A stretch of 64,000 nt of DNA. It comes from Rugalucina vietnamica (Eukaryota > Mollusca > Bivalvia > Lucinida > Lucinidae). Numbering within the stretch: position 1 is the stretch's first letter; each line of letters opens with the position of its first letter. The notes under the pieces are model-generated. The model did not search any database. It saw nothing but the letters and a program-made list of their open reading frames with translations, and was not told the DNA's origin. The position numbers and the translations under genes are program-made. This document shows, piece by piece, positions 35,601 through 45,131 of this stretch. The stretch is taken from NCBI GenBank assembly GCA_964017185.1, contig OZ024884.1, positions 193,501-257,500 on the forward strand, given 5' to 3'.

Positions 35601-38600
35601 AGGTTTAGATTGAGGCCAGAGACCATGATCTTTGTCTTCCCCATGTTCACTCAAAGAACTTTCCTCTCCATCTCTGCTTTCCAAGTCATCAACTTAACAG
35701 GTAGTTCATCCATGGACTCGACAGTGTCATATCAGAAGTCATCTGCATACAGCAGAACCAAAGGGCAGCCTTTGCGGAACTCCCTAGATAAAGCCTATAG
35801 CACAAAGATGAAGAGTAGCAGGCTAAGGACAGAGCCCTGATGGACACCTACTTTGACAACAAACTCCTCACTGTATCCACTTCCCACTTTAACCCTGCTT
35901 CTCATGATCTTATACATAGACTGGACCAGACGCACTAGTCATTCGTCAATTCTTAGTTTCGCATTGCCCACCAGATTACATCCCTCAGGACTTGATCAGT
36001 TGTTTTCTTCAGATCAACGACGGCGATGTAGAGCAGCTTGTTAGTGCCCAAGTGCTTCTCTTGTATTTGATAAACACATCAATCAGTTAAATAAAAATTC
36101 ATAATTTATAATTGCCAGTACGGCTCATTTAATGGGCGACAACATACTTGCAAGTTCTTAGCTAATAGCTTTCTCCAAATACACATGGTAACAGTAGTCT
36201 AACCCGGAACATTAGAAACTTTTGAAGTTTAGGCCAAGGAGGCGATCGTACCTTATATTGAGTCATATGCCGGAAAACATTCCAGTGTTTTTTTTTTTTT
36301 TTTTTTTTTTGTTGTTTTTATTTATCACCAAGATAGTCTCAACGATGAGACCAGGCAGAAAATAGTAACTGGTGTATACCGAAAGGTAATTGGTAACTGC
36401 AGACCTCCAAAATCATGGAACAACTTCATCAGATGTGATGAAAACAAAACGGAAATATTTGGGTTTCTTGTAGGTAAATTTATTCTTGCACAGAATTATG
36501 CACAGGTCATAGTGACAAAAAGAATGATGTTGTTTGCAATGTAGAAATTAAGTTTTTCAAGACTTAGCTCCCACCTTTTGAAGGAAAGCACAATTGCATA
36601 GATCTTATATTAATGACATTTATTTTACAATGAAGGTAATATTTATAGACAATCTACACCATGAACATTTTACATCGTTCAGTGAATAAGATGTGATTTT
36701 TTTCAAGTTTTTAGCAAAACAAAAACCTCATTTATATTCATATATATGCAAATGAGGTAATTTGCATATTTGTACTCTGTTTGAAATAACAATCATTTAG
36801 CTTCATTTTGGTATCAATATTGTTGTTCTATTATGAACAGGACCAAAGATATGAGCAATTTATTATATGAACTGATAGGTAAGGACATACAAAGTCTTTA
36901 AATATTCTAAAATGAATATTCATGAACATGCTAATTAGCTTTTGTCAATTTATGATAATTTATGGTCTAGCAATATCAAAGCCACAGTTATCCATTTCAT
37001 TTAACATTTTACATCGTTCAGAAAATAAAATATTTTTTTTCCTCAATTTTTAGCCCAAAAAGTAAGATCTCATTAATATTCATTAATATGCAAATAAGGT
37101 AATTCGCATATTGGCACTTTATTTGAAAGAGCAATTATTTAGCTTCATTTTGGTATCAATAACATTTTTTCTGTGATGAAAAGAACCTAAGATATGAGCA
37201 ATTTACTACATGTATACCTTTCACAACTGTCGGCCATCTTGTTTTTGGGCGGCCATCTTGAAAATGGTGGAATTTCAAGTGGCCAGGGATCAGAATTTAA
37301 TGTGTGTTATGTAAAGAACATATGGTGTAAATTTCATGCTTGTATCATCAACTGAAGTATTTCCTCAAAATCACATACTAAGCCGCTCCACTATCAATAT
37401 CAATTCTGCTATGAAAATATCACCTACATTCATTTTTGATATACATTGATTTCACTGCTAAGTATATAATGAATATGTGAAAATTATAATCATATCATTG
37501 ATTGCAAATTTCGTATACGTCAGCGTCTTCAGTGGAGGCAAAAGGAAATAGAAGACATAGTACAAAAGGTTCAGATAATTCTTAGTCATTATATTACTAC
37601 AAGTGTTCTCGAATTTTATTTCCATTTATGATTATTTTGGTTATTCATGCGTCTCAACACTCGATGCAAAGAAAGTGTATATGTACTGAATTACTTTCCT
37701 GTAATAGGTAGTAACTGTCATTGTAATTTAATTGAACAAATATCAACGTAAATGTAATTCAAGTAATTGTTTTTTCAAAGTAATTGACCCCAAGGCTGAT
37801 GTAGTCAAAATGTACATTCTTTCGAATAATAAACATGAATTCTGAAATGACCCTTTATCCTTGTAACAATAAGTGCACCTGATGAACTTTGATCTTAAAT
37901 GCGGCCTTATTTTAAATTCCCCATTCGAGCCACAGGGCAAAATCAGTCCAGGGATGTTTGCTGATGATTATAAGCCTAGTGGCACGTTATGCTGCCTAAG
38001 TACCCACACTTATAAACAAACGTCTCTAAAACCACATATCTTGGTGCTTGTCGTAGAAATAAAGATTGCGTTAATTTATTGTTTATATGCATAATTCCTC
38101 CTGTCTCGTTTCAGTTATTTCAAGCACGACAGCGCATTGCGAATATAGCTGGAACTGTGGACAGGGATGCTCCTGTATCTTTGGCCAGTGCTGGTGTTGG
38201 GGTCTTCCAAGGCCACGGAGTCAAGCCATTGCCACCGGTACATGTATGATATTGATCGCTTGTTTCAAAATCTATTTTAAAATCTTGCGCTTTCGAAAAA
38301 AAGCTGTACGTATACCTTGCTTTATTGATATTTAGGAATATTTAATTTGGCAGCACTAAAACAGAATATGGCTCAGTTTATCAGTACTTAAATAGCAGTC
38401 ACATATTAGCGTTAACTCGTCGCGGGCGTGTTGAAAATAAATGCAAAATTCCACATGCGCCAGATGCGCGTCAGTGACACGTTCAAAACGCGTTATGCAC
38501 CAGTCATTTGTATCCACGGCCCGGTATAGCGGGGACTCAGCGTGGCTAAAGTGCCAGGTTTTGACCTCTGATGAGTCCTGGCAGTGCCGGGGATATGCCG

Positions 38601-39766
38601 GGGTTATTTAAAATTAGATATTAATTGTATTTTTAACATTTCATTACTTTTATGGTCCTTAATTAATTTGCAAATGTTCCTGTAATTTTACACGCATACG
38701 TTCAAGCCCCTCTCTCATATTTCAGTTTCATGAGAACAACTCCAAGCTGTTGTTCCACGTTATGGTCTGCCTCCAGGGAGCCGGGGCTTTTAGCAGTGAT
38801 TTTACAACAAATCTGGCCCCGCAGAGCCGGGCTTTTAGCGGGGCTTTAAAAATTGAAAAGTTAAAAGCCCCGCTATTCTCCGGCCCTAGGGGAGCCGAGG
38901 ATACAAATGATTGGTGCACTACGTGTGCATTGGATACGCTTGGTGTGTGTTTCGTGCGAGTTTGGGCTCAAACATTTTTTAAACATGCTTAAATATTTTC
39001 TAGTAGCTCGGCGTGTCTCGTGCGTGTGTATTATACGTTTCGATTAAGTTCCATGCGCGTCGAATACGCTTTAAGTGTGTTTGGCGCATGTTGTAGGCAC
39101 GCCAATGTAAGCTACATGTGCAGTCTGATATTACGAGACATTGCTGCAGTAAGGAGCCCAAAGCGTGTAAGGGACGCCCGTTTAACGTTGATGCGCGCCT
39201 GTAGCGCGGTTCTAGGACGTAATACAAACGTAATCCAAATTTCGACGTTTTGAGATTTTTTATTCGTCCTGCATACGCATCAATCACACGCTAATGTGTG
39301 ACTGCTAAAACGAGTTAAAGAAACAAATTTATTTTTATACGTTTAGAATTTTCAGCGTGTTGAGATTTTTATACTCCCTGCGCGCGTTTGGGTTATACGA
39401 TAAGGTGCAACTGATCTTTTAAGTTTATACAAGACTCAAGGGAGCATGTAACTAAACCTCATCCTTGTCAATGAGTTGGGATAAGCAACGACGAAGAACA
39501 CACCGGCAATAAATGCTCACATCTTAATTTATCGAGACTTGTAGCTTCGTTTTGTCAATTTCAAATGAGTTTTCAAAGTAGTCTGATTCTGAACATTTAA
39601 GAATACTAATATAGAATATTTTGCTTTAGATACTGAATCAAGCAGGAGAAAACGGGGCACAGAAACATGGCCAGAATGCTGTTACTACGGTTCCTGCATT
39701 TGTGATGACTGGCTCAGCCAACTAATGAAACACCGGCAGTATGTAGATTCATCGAACAACAACTAA
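32575..39766 (+). CDS. secreted cysteine-rich peptide precursor, three exons
   Basis: Exons 32575-32623, 38115-38237 and 39630-39766 (49+123+137 bp) give 102 codons plus a stop. Both introns are GT-AG and phase 1. The product opens with a signal peptide (MKALVFFGLVMIAVTL, continuing FISSTTA, cleavage likely before HC). Next is a six-cysteine stretch, C-x5-C-x3-C-x-C-x4-C-x-C (HCEYSWNCGQGCSC, then IFGQCWCWG). A polar linker ends in SSRRKRG, a perfect furin-type site. The C-terminal part has four cysteines as CC-x4-C-x-C (WPECCYYGSCICDDW) and an Asn-rich end. The layout recalls bivalve antimicrobial or cysteine-rich peptide precursors, but the spacing matches no family I can name. Host defence or signalling is inference. 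It looks whole. Confidence 0.72.
32965..33115 (+). mobile_element. Penelope-like module A, truncated, in intron 1
   Basis: Starts TTACTGATCGTTCCAAGG and runs through CTGTTGGCGCC, GAGTGGCCACCTATTGGG and CATTCGGCTTACGA, then stops. Confidence 0.65.
33380..35245 (+). repeat. dispersed repeat E, copy 1, split by a mariner element
   Basis: CAGTTGATGATACAAGCATG, CAAGATGGCCGCC and AAATGGCCGACAG open it. Internal units of about 300-370 bp then repeat ATTGATACCAAAATG and ATTTGCATATTTATGAATAT. The element at 33942-34962 interrupts the second unit. Confidence 0.7.
33942..34962. mobile_element. 1.0-kb mariner-like element, non-autonomous
   Basis: Flanked by TA (33940-33941, 34963-34964). Joining the flanks restores the repeat E unit (CATCATAGAACA). 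The ends share GTTCGGAAAGTTC in inverted orientation. Inside, GGTACCCGGAGCA (about 34119) and TGCTCCGGGTACC (about 34775) form another inverted pair about 650 bp apart. No transposase motif is visible in frames 34038-34283 or 34549-34869. Confidence 0.7.
35425..36075 (-). pseudogene. LINE reverse transcriptase, C-terminal relic
   Basis: The minus strand gives, in order, KLLYIAVVDLKK (finger region), VGVHQGSVLSLLLFIFVL (template-grip block), LVLLYADDF (catalytic box) and, past the RT, CSVCQTGVGRNAVFCGGC and IYKKCSGIKGSLRRDPDFSC, a zinc-binding tail common in non-LTR elements. Only the last third of ORF2 remains, with several stops and frame changes. The clade is not assigned. It lies antisense in intron 1 of the cysteine-rich gene. 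Plus-strand frames here are shadows. Confidence 0.8.
36076..36639. other. intron 1 spacer with poly-T
   Basis: T-run at about 36289-36311. Nothing else recognised. Confidence 0.4.
36640..37390 (-). repeat. dispersed repeat E, copy 2
   Basis: Inverted relative to copy 1, with two internal units (AATATGCAAAT, TTGGTATCAATA) and GGCCATCTTGAAAATGG near the end. Confidence 0.7.
37380..37470 (+). repeat. repeat K fragment
   Basis: CAATATCAATTCTGC through TTTCACTGCTAAGTATATAA, as at 26490-26580. Confidence 0.55.
37525..37798 (+). mobile_element. hAT-family element, right-end fragment
   Basis: Matches the right part of the element at 56773-58522 (TTTATTTCCATTTATGA, CATGCGTCTCAACACTC, AATTGACCCCAAGGCTG). 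It lacks the repeat L block found there, so it marks that block as a later insertion. Confidence 0.65.
37799..38114. other. end of intron 1
   Basis: No repeat recognised. Closes with the polypyrimidine tract and acceptor of exon 2. Confidence 0.5.
38115..38237 (+). CDS. exon 2, six-cysteine module
   Basis: The acceptor is TCTCGTTTCAG (to 38114) behind a pyrimidine tract. It encodes the end of the signal peptide and all six cysteines of the first module. The donor G/GTACAT at 38238 is weaker but keeps phase 1. Confidence 0.7.
38238..39629 (+). other. intron 2, with hairpin and CpG-rich repeats
   Basis: A fold-back block at about 38775-38890 carries AGCCGGGCTTTTAGC motifs and an inverted pair AGCGGGGCTTT / TTAAAAGCCCCGCT. 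At 38920-39400 the sequence is rich in GCGT/ACGC motifs, unlike its neighbours. It includes two copies, about 113 bp apart, of a TTGAGATTTTT block followed by TCC and TGC (39250 and 39360). Confidence 0.5.
39630..39766 (+). CDS. exon 3, RRKR site and four-cysteine module
   Basis: The acceptor is TTTTGCTTTAG (to 39629). The frame opens DTESSRRKRG and ends at TAA (39764-39766). Phase 1 entry joins exon 2 without a stop. Confidence 0.7.
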
Positions 39767-39770
39767 ATAG

Positions 39771-39790
39771 AATAAACATTTATTAATAAA
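39771..39790 (+). terminator. poly(A) signals of the cysteine-rich gene
   Basis: Two AATAAA hexamers at 39771-39776 and 39785-39790, starting 4 bp after the stop codon. Confidence 0.6.
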
Positions 39791-39852
39791 GAGAAAATAT
39801 CCATGAAATATAGAAATTTGTACAGCTGTAGAATTGGAAAAGTTTCATTTGA

Positions 39853-40762
39853 TTTACTTGCCATTTATATTCATTATAATTACTATCATTGTATATTTTC
39901 ATTATCATTACTATCATTGTTTACTTTCATTATCATTACTATCATTGTTTACTTTCATTATCATTACTATCATTGTTTATTTTCATTATCATTTCTATCA
40001 TTGTTTATTCTCATTATCATCACTATTATTATTTATTTTCATTATCATTGCTATCATTGTTTATTTTCATTATCATTACTATCATTGTTTATTTTCATTA
40101 TCATTACTATCATTTTCATTATCATTATTATCATTGTTTATTTTCATTATCATTATTATCATTTTCATTATCATTATTATCATTGTTTATTTTCATTATC
40201 ATTACTATCATTTTCATTATCATTATTATCATTGTTTATTTTCATTATCATTACTATCATTTTCATTATCATTATTATCATTGTTTATTTTCATTATCAT
40301 TATTATCATTGTTTATTTTCATTATCATCATTATCATTGTTTATTTTCATTATCATTACTATCATTGTTTATTTTCATTATCATTATTATCATTGTTTAT
40401 TTTCATTTTCAGTACTATCATTGTTTATTTTCATTATCATTATTATCATTGTATATTTTCATTATCATTACTATCATTGTTTATTTTCATTATCATTACT
40501 ATCATTGTTTATTTTCATTATCATTACTATCATTGTATATTTTCATTATCATTACTATCATTGTTTATTTTCATTATCATTACTATCATTGTTTATTTTC
40601 ATTATCATTACTATCATTGTTTATTTTCATTATCATTATTTTATCATTGTTTATTTTCATTATCATTACTATCATTGTTTATTTTCATTATCATTACTAT
40701 CATTGTTTATTTTCATTATCATTATTATCATTGTTTATTTTCATTATCAGTACTATCATTGT
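39853..40762. repeat. 28-bp minisatellite
   Basis: About 32 units of TTTATTTTCATTATCATT plus ACTATCATTG, with shortened variants. The unit has no stop in any forward frame, and 28 is not a multiple of three. All three frames therefore stay open for over 300 codons and cycle through the same 28-residue pattern. These are not genes. The array starts 87 bp after the stop of the cysteine-rich gene. Confidence 0.93.
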
Positions 40763-41350
40763 TAAAATTCTTATGGTCAAATCACATAATGAGTATATTC
40801 GGGGATACATGTTAGAACAAAAATCTGAAGATTAACGCTTACTGCCGTACACCCATGTATATCATCAATCGAGTCAAGAAATATACACCGAGGAAAAGGT
40901 TTAGTCAGTATACTCTGGCAAGCCCCGCAACTAGTCTATTTTATCCTGCTTTCATTTATTGCATTTTCGAATAGCGATTGTGGCCAGTGACAAAAAAGAT
41001 CGAAAAATCGTAAAAGCAAATTCAGACTCAGTCTCGAGAAATAATAAGTCAAAACCATATTCGATATCCAATCGTTTTTCTATGAAATGTTAGGTTCCAT
41101 TTAGTTTTATTACTGGCAATTTCATGCCTGAACTATCAAGGGGTTTTGAAGCTTCAGTAATTTAAACGATCTCGATGGGATTTCACATGTAAGTTAGGGA
41201 ACACTTCAAATAATTTAACTTTATTCTTCTTGGAGAAATTATATTATATATATTTTTTATTTTGATGGCCGTTATTTAATAAAAGCCATGATAAGGTAAA
41301 ATTATGACTGGCTACGTACTAAACACAGCATAGACATAGTCTAGTTTTGG
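40763..41350. other. no recognised feature
   Basis: AT-rich spacer. Confidence 0.3.
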
Positions 41351-41353
41351 GTA

Positions 41354-41360
41354 TATATAA
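41354..41360 (+). promoter_or_regulatory. TATA-like box
   Basis: TATATAA, 67 bp before the small frame at 41427. Weak evidence in AT-rich DNA. Confidence 0.2.
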
Positions 41361-41426
41361 GATTCTTAAAAGTTGTGATCAATACTCACCAAGTTAATCA
41401 TTTTGCGCTAATTGTATCGCCCTACA

Positions 41427-41531
41427 ATGGTTCTACCTCCAGAAATCATAAAGCTAACCTACATTTGCACCAGTATTTTTTGGATTCTTCTGCTTATACT
41501 TCTAAAGCAATCGTATTTTACTAAAATTTAG
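41427..41531 (+). CDS. possible small membrane peptide, 34 aa
   Basis: Frame beginning MVLPPEIIKLTY and continuing CTSIFWILLLILLK before KQSYFTKI and a stop. The hydrophobic core could be a membrane span or an uncleaved signal. A TATA-like box lies 67 bp upstream. A possible acceptor (ATTTCAG) lies at about 41949, but no joined reading is compelling. Chance is a real alternative. Confidence 0.15.
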   Translation: MVLPPEIIKLTYICTSIFWILLLILLKQSYFTKI

Positions 41532-41842
41532 TATTCGAATGAAATTAACTAAGCAATTAATTACAGTCAGTTTAGCATCTCTGTTTTGCATCCGTCGATA
41601 TTTTCACGAAGGTGAAATAATTTCTATTCCATTTCGAAACATCTATTCCAAATGTAAACCAAAGCTTTGAAAATGAAATGTCCCCTATTTTTCCATGTGT
41701 ATATTTACTTGCCTCTGAGCAAATATACTTATATTATGCACCTTCTAAGGCACACACTTTGGGGCCGCGCAATGACAATTTAAATGGGAAAACAGCTTAT
41801 GTCTCTGTAAAGGGAAGACAATCTGTTACTTTTCCTTCGTGT

Positions 41843-41880
41843 TTTTTCTTTTTTTTTTCTTTTTTTTTTTTTTTTTTTTG
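41843..41880. repeat. poly-T tract
   Basis: Interrupted T-run, producing a polyphenylalanine frame that is not a gene. Confidence 0.9.
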
Positions 41881-42634
41881 CTTATTAATGATGCATTTAA
41901 TAAGGCCTAGGATCAAACTATATACTGAAATCTTTTATATCATTTCAGGAGGAAATGATCAAGATCGTTCCTGCAAGTTAAAGACAAAGCCGCTAGAAAG
42001 CCGTTCTAATGTTGCTTCTATTTACATCATTTTCATTTCCGTTTTAGGTATTTGGGTATAACACGCTGTGTGAGATAGGGTCGGTAGTTTTTGCCTGGGC
42101 ATATTTGTCCGTTAATTTTGACGTACTATCAAAACTTAATTTTCTTCTTCAACGATTTGTGATTGCAATCAGATAGAAATCCGAAATTATATGAACATTA
42201 TGAACAAACAAGGCAAGTAAGGTTTATGTGTATGTATCGGAGTTGCTTCCGGAAAGCAATTGTAAATACAAAAATGTTCTGTGTGTATTTTGAATGTGAT
42301 TTTGAACTTTCCTAAAACGGGTAGAATAAGTTACAAAATAAAAGAACATTTAGTTTGGTTAAATTTCTTCGGAATTTAATTGTTTGAGAGGGGTGATCGC
42401 ATATAGTGTTCAGTGCGTTGAATGTGGTAATTCTAGCTCTCTTATTTAAAAGCTTTTCAATAAACACTCACTAAAACGTATATTTGTTTTCACTAAATTC
42501 CAACAGGAGCCAATTTTCTTGATTGTAGCTTCGACACACCTAACACAAGAAAACCCCTGAAACATGGTTACTTCTACATTTTACTTGACATATGGTAAAT
42601 ACTATTTGCATAATGCATAAATACAAGTTTGAAG
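41881..42634. other. no recognised feature
   Basis: Spacer without ORF or repeat. Confidence 0.3.
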
Positions 42635-42990
42635 AAAAAGGCACAAGTAGGCAAAGATCAGGAAAAGGCGCAATCAGAAAAAGATTACCTTTCCAAAAAA
42701 CCGAGGTGGAAAAGTTCTAAATTTACAATCAGGTAATTATACCATGAAAACTTATCGTAAGCCGATTGAGCAGCTATTTTCCCAATAGGTGGCCACTCAA
42801 TTACCTAAACTTAACTAAAATATGAAAACATAATTACATAAGGCGCCAACAGCACAAAAATTTTTAACGCCAAGACTAAAACAAAAAGAACCACCATAGA
42901 AGTATCGCCTTGGAACGATCAGTAATATAAAATTACTTGCGGGCTTAAAACGATTTTACATGGCCATAACATAACCGATTTTACCGAATG
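42635..42990 (-). mobile_element. Penelope-like module A plus 3' UTR
   Basis: Module A in reverse, then CGCCTTGGAACGATCAG and TTACTTGCGGGCTTAA, the RT-unit tail. Joined in the same order as at 49000. Confidence 0.7.
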
Positions 42991-43299
42991 CGAATATTGA
43001 TATTATATACAACAAGAGGACCAATAGTCCTGAAGGTGCTCTCTTGAGCTTTTGTCTTTGAAAAATGATATTTGGCTTAGGTCATTTTGGCCAAGTGCAA
43101 AATAACATTGGCCTTGAAAACTCGCTTGACTCATTCCTTTTTCTCATTAATATGCTCACTGCTTTTACAGGATCTCAATTTTATTTTCATTATCATTACA
43201 TTGTGGTATGGACACATTTTCGAATTGAATTCTGCGTTATCTTAAAAAATGTTACAACTCATAAATCAAAATTTTAGAGGGTTACACATCCAAATAAAA
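42991..43299. other. repeat B terminus and spacer
   Basis: AGAGGACCAATAGTCCTGAA at about 43017 is the palindromic terminus of repeat B. The rest is not recognised. Confidence 0.4.
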
Positions 43300-43560
43300 T
43301 AAAACTGAGATCCTTTAAAAGCAATAAGCATATTCACGAAAAAAGGGATGGGTCATACCGCGGTTTCGGCTACTTAAGCCTCTTCAGTGACCCTCTGAAT
43401 TTGGTAAAATGGAGCCAAAGAGGAATACTGTAATTGTTGCATCTTGCAACAGGATAGTCGATACAATGGCTAGTATTATCCAAATAGAGTCAAATATATA
43501 AACGTAGGTTAGAAAATGTATCTTAACCGATTATTAATTTCTAATTTCTCAGAAAACCTA
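43300..43560 (+). repeat. dispersed repeat F, copy 2
   Basis: CATACCGCGGTTTCGGCTAC through ATGGAGCCAAAGAG and a TTAACCGAT/TTTCTCAGAAAA tail shared with 54285-54550. Confidence 0.7.
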
Positions 43561-43744
43561 TATCAGTGGATTGAGCATTGTTCTGATACAAAGCAACATT
43601 AACAGTTTAGATCAGTCATAAGTGAACATGAAATTATAAGGCTCTGAACCTCTATTATGACGTTCAATTATGACGTTAAATTTATCAACTCATAAACTGG
43701 CGTAGTGCTATGTTTACAGCTCACGTAACTAGAATGTGTTTTCT

Positions 43745-44470
43745 ATGTGAAAACTGATGTCTCCCCCTGTCAAAGTGCATGTCCAAAATATGCAAGAAAG
43801 AGTTATAGTTTTTGTGCATCACATATCCTGCCATTCTGTTTTATGAGTGTATCAGGTTTCATTGAAATATCTCTTACCGGTTTTAGTTATAGAGTAGCCA
43901 CGAAATTGTATGGAAAATAATCAAATAGAAATAACTCCAAAAACACAAGCAAGAAATATAATTCCTGTACATGACACATCGTTCTATTGTGTTTTATAAG
44001 TGTATCATGTTTCATTGAAATATCTCTTATTGTTTTTGAGTTATAGAGCGGACACGAAATTGTAATGAAAATGGAAAATAACTCCAAAGATATGCAAACA
44101 AGAGTTATGGTATTTGTGCATGACACATAATCTCACCGTGCTTTATAAGTGTACCAAGTTATATTGAATTATCTCTTACGGTTTTTGAGGTGTAGAGCCG
44201 ACACAAAATTGTATGGAAAATAATCAAAGGGAAATAACTCAAAAGCTATGACAGCAAGAGTTATGATTCTTGTGCATGACGCAATGTCTCATCATGCTTT
44301 ATTAGTGTATTAAGTTTCATTGAAATATCTTTGACGGTTTTCGAGTTATAGAGCGAACACGATTTGTGACGGACAGACAGACAGACAGACGGACGGACGG
44401 ACGGACAGACGGACGGACGGACGGTCGGACGCACGGGGAAAAACAATATGTCTCCCGACCCTTCGTGGGG
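43745..44470 (+). repeat. tandem repeat I with GGAC microsatellite
   Basis: Four units of roughly 140-160 bp, each with a GAGTTATG-like block, TGTGCATGAC, TTTATAAGTGTA and TTGAAATATCTCTTA. They are followed by a GAC(G/A) tract (44368-44430) and the palindrome GTCTCCC...GGGGAGAC. Frames here are artefacts. Confidence 0.75.
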
Positions 44471-44763
44471 AGACATAATAATTGCAATTTCTGATTTAAA
44501 AAAATAAATTTTCACTCAGTGCATGTTTGTAAGGTAACCAAGATTCTGCAAGTATAAAATCATTCTTTTTGTCGTTTTAATATATCTGTGCAAGTATTTT
44601 AATGTTTGACTACATGTGTCTGTGTACATAATGTATACAGTTCTTAGAAAAGTCATTGAAAGATATAAGACTTCGTCATTAAGTTGTCACAATAATGCCA
44701 ATACTTGTCAACCATCAAATTTACTTTGATTTCGCGTCTTTTTTTGACCTGATACGAAGTTGT
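44471..44763. other. no recognised feature
   Basis: Spacer before the gap. Confidence 0.3.
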
Positions 44764-44786
44764 NNNNNNNNNNNNNNNNNNNNNNN
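44764..44786. other. assembly gap
   Basis: 23 N, 49 bp before the left inverted repeat. Confidence 0.99.
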
Positions 44787-44835
44787 AATTGCACAATCAA
44801 AACTATGGGAATGAGACGAATTGGCCATGTTCAAA

Positions 44836-45131
44836 GTCTCATATACACATGCATAGAGATATGTTATATTTTAACAAAGTCCCAGATGTAGATAGATTCA
44901 TGTAATGAATATAACACATAGTTCTGCAAAAAGCAATGTCAGGAGGTGCAAACGACCTTGACTAAGTACACTGTTACAAGTCAGTAGAACAATTGGTATT
45001 TCATCGATATCATAAGTAATCTCTCAATCCAATGTCTAGATGGATTGACAAGTGCACTTGCTAAGGATAAAGCACGTTTGAGGCATTTGATTGAAGTGTC
45101 TGTCTGAAGCAGCAAAACAAACATAGACAGT
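44836..45131 (+). repeat. left 296-bp inverted arm
   Basis: Begins GTCTCATATACACATGC and ends AACATAGACAGT. Tandem array B starts at the next base. Confidence 0.9.

Noticed and set aside
35592-36044. Plus-strand frames over the LINE relic
   Set aside because: The RT motifs are on the minus strand. These are shadows.
39834-40835. Three overlapping frames above 300 codons, membrane-like in composition
   Set aside because: Forced by a stop-free 28-bp tandem unit. All three frames show the same cycling pattern.
44261-44515. Frame with PSVCPSVRPSV repeats
   Set aside because: GGAC microsatellite.
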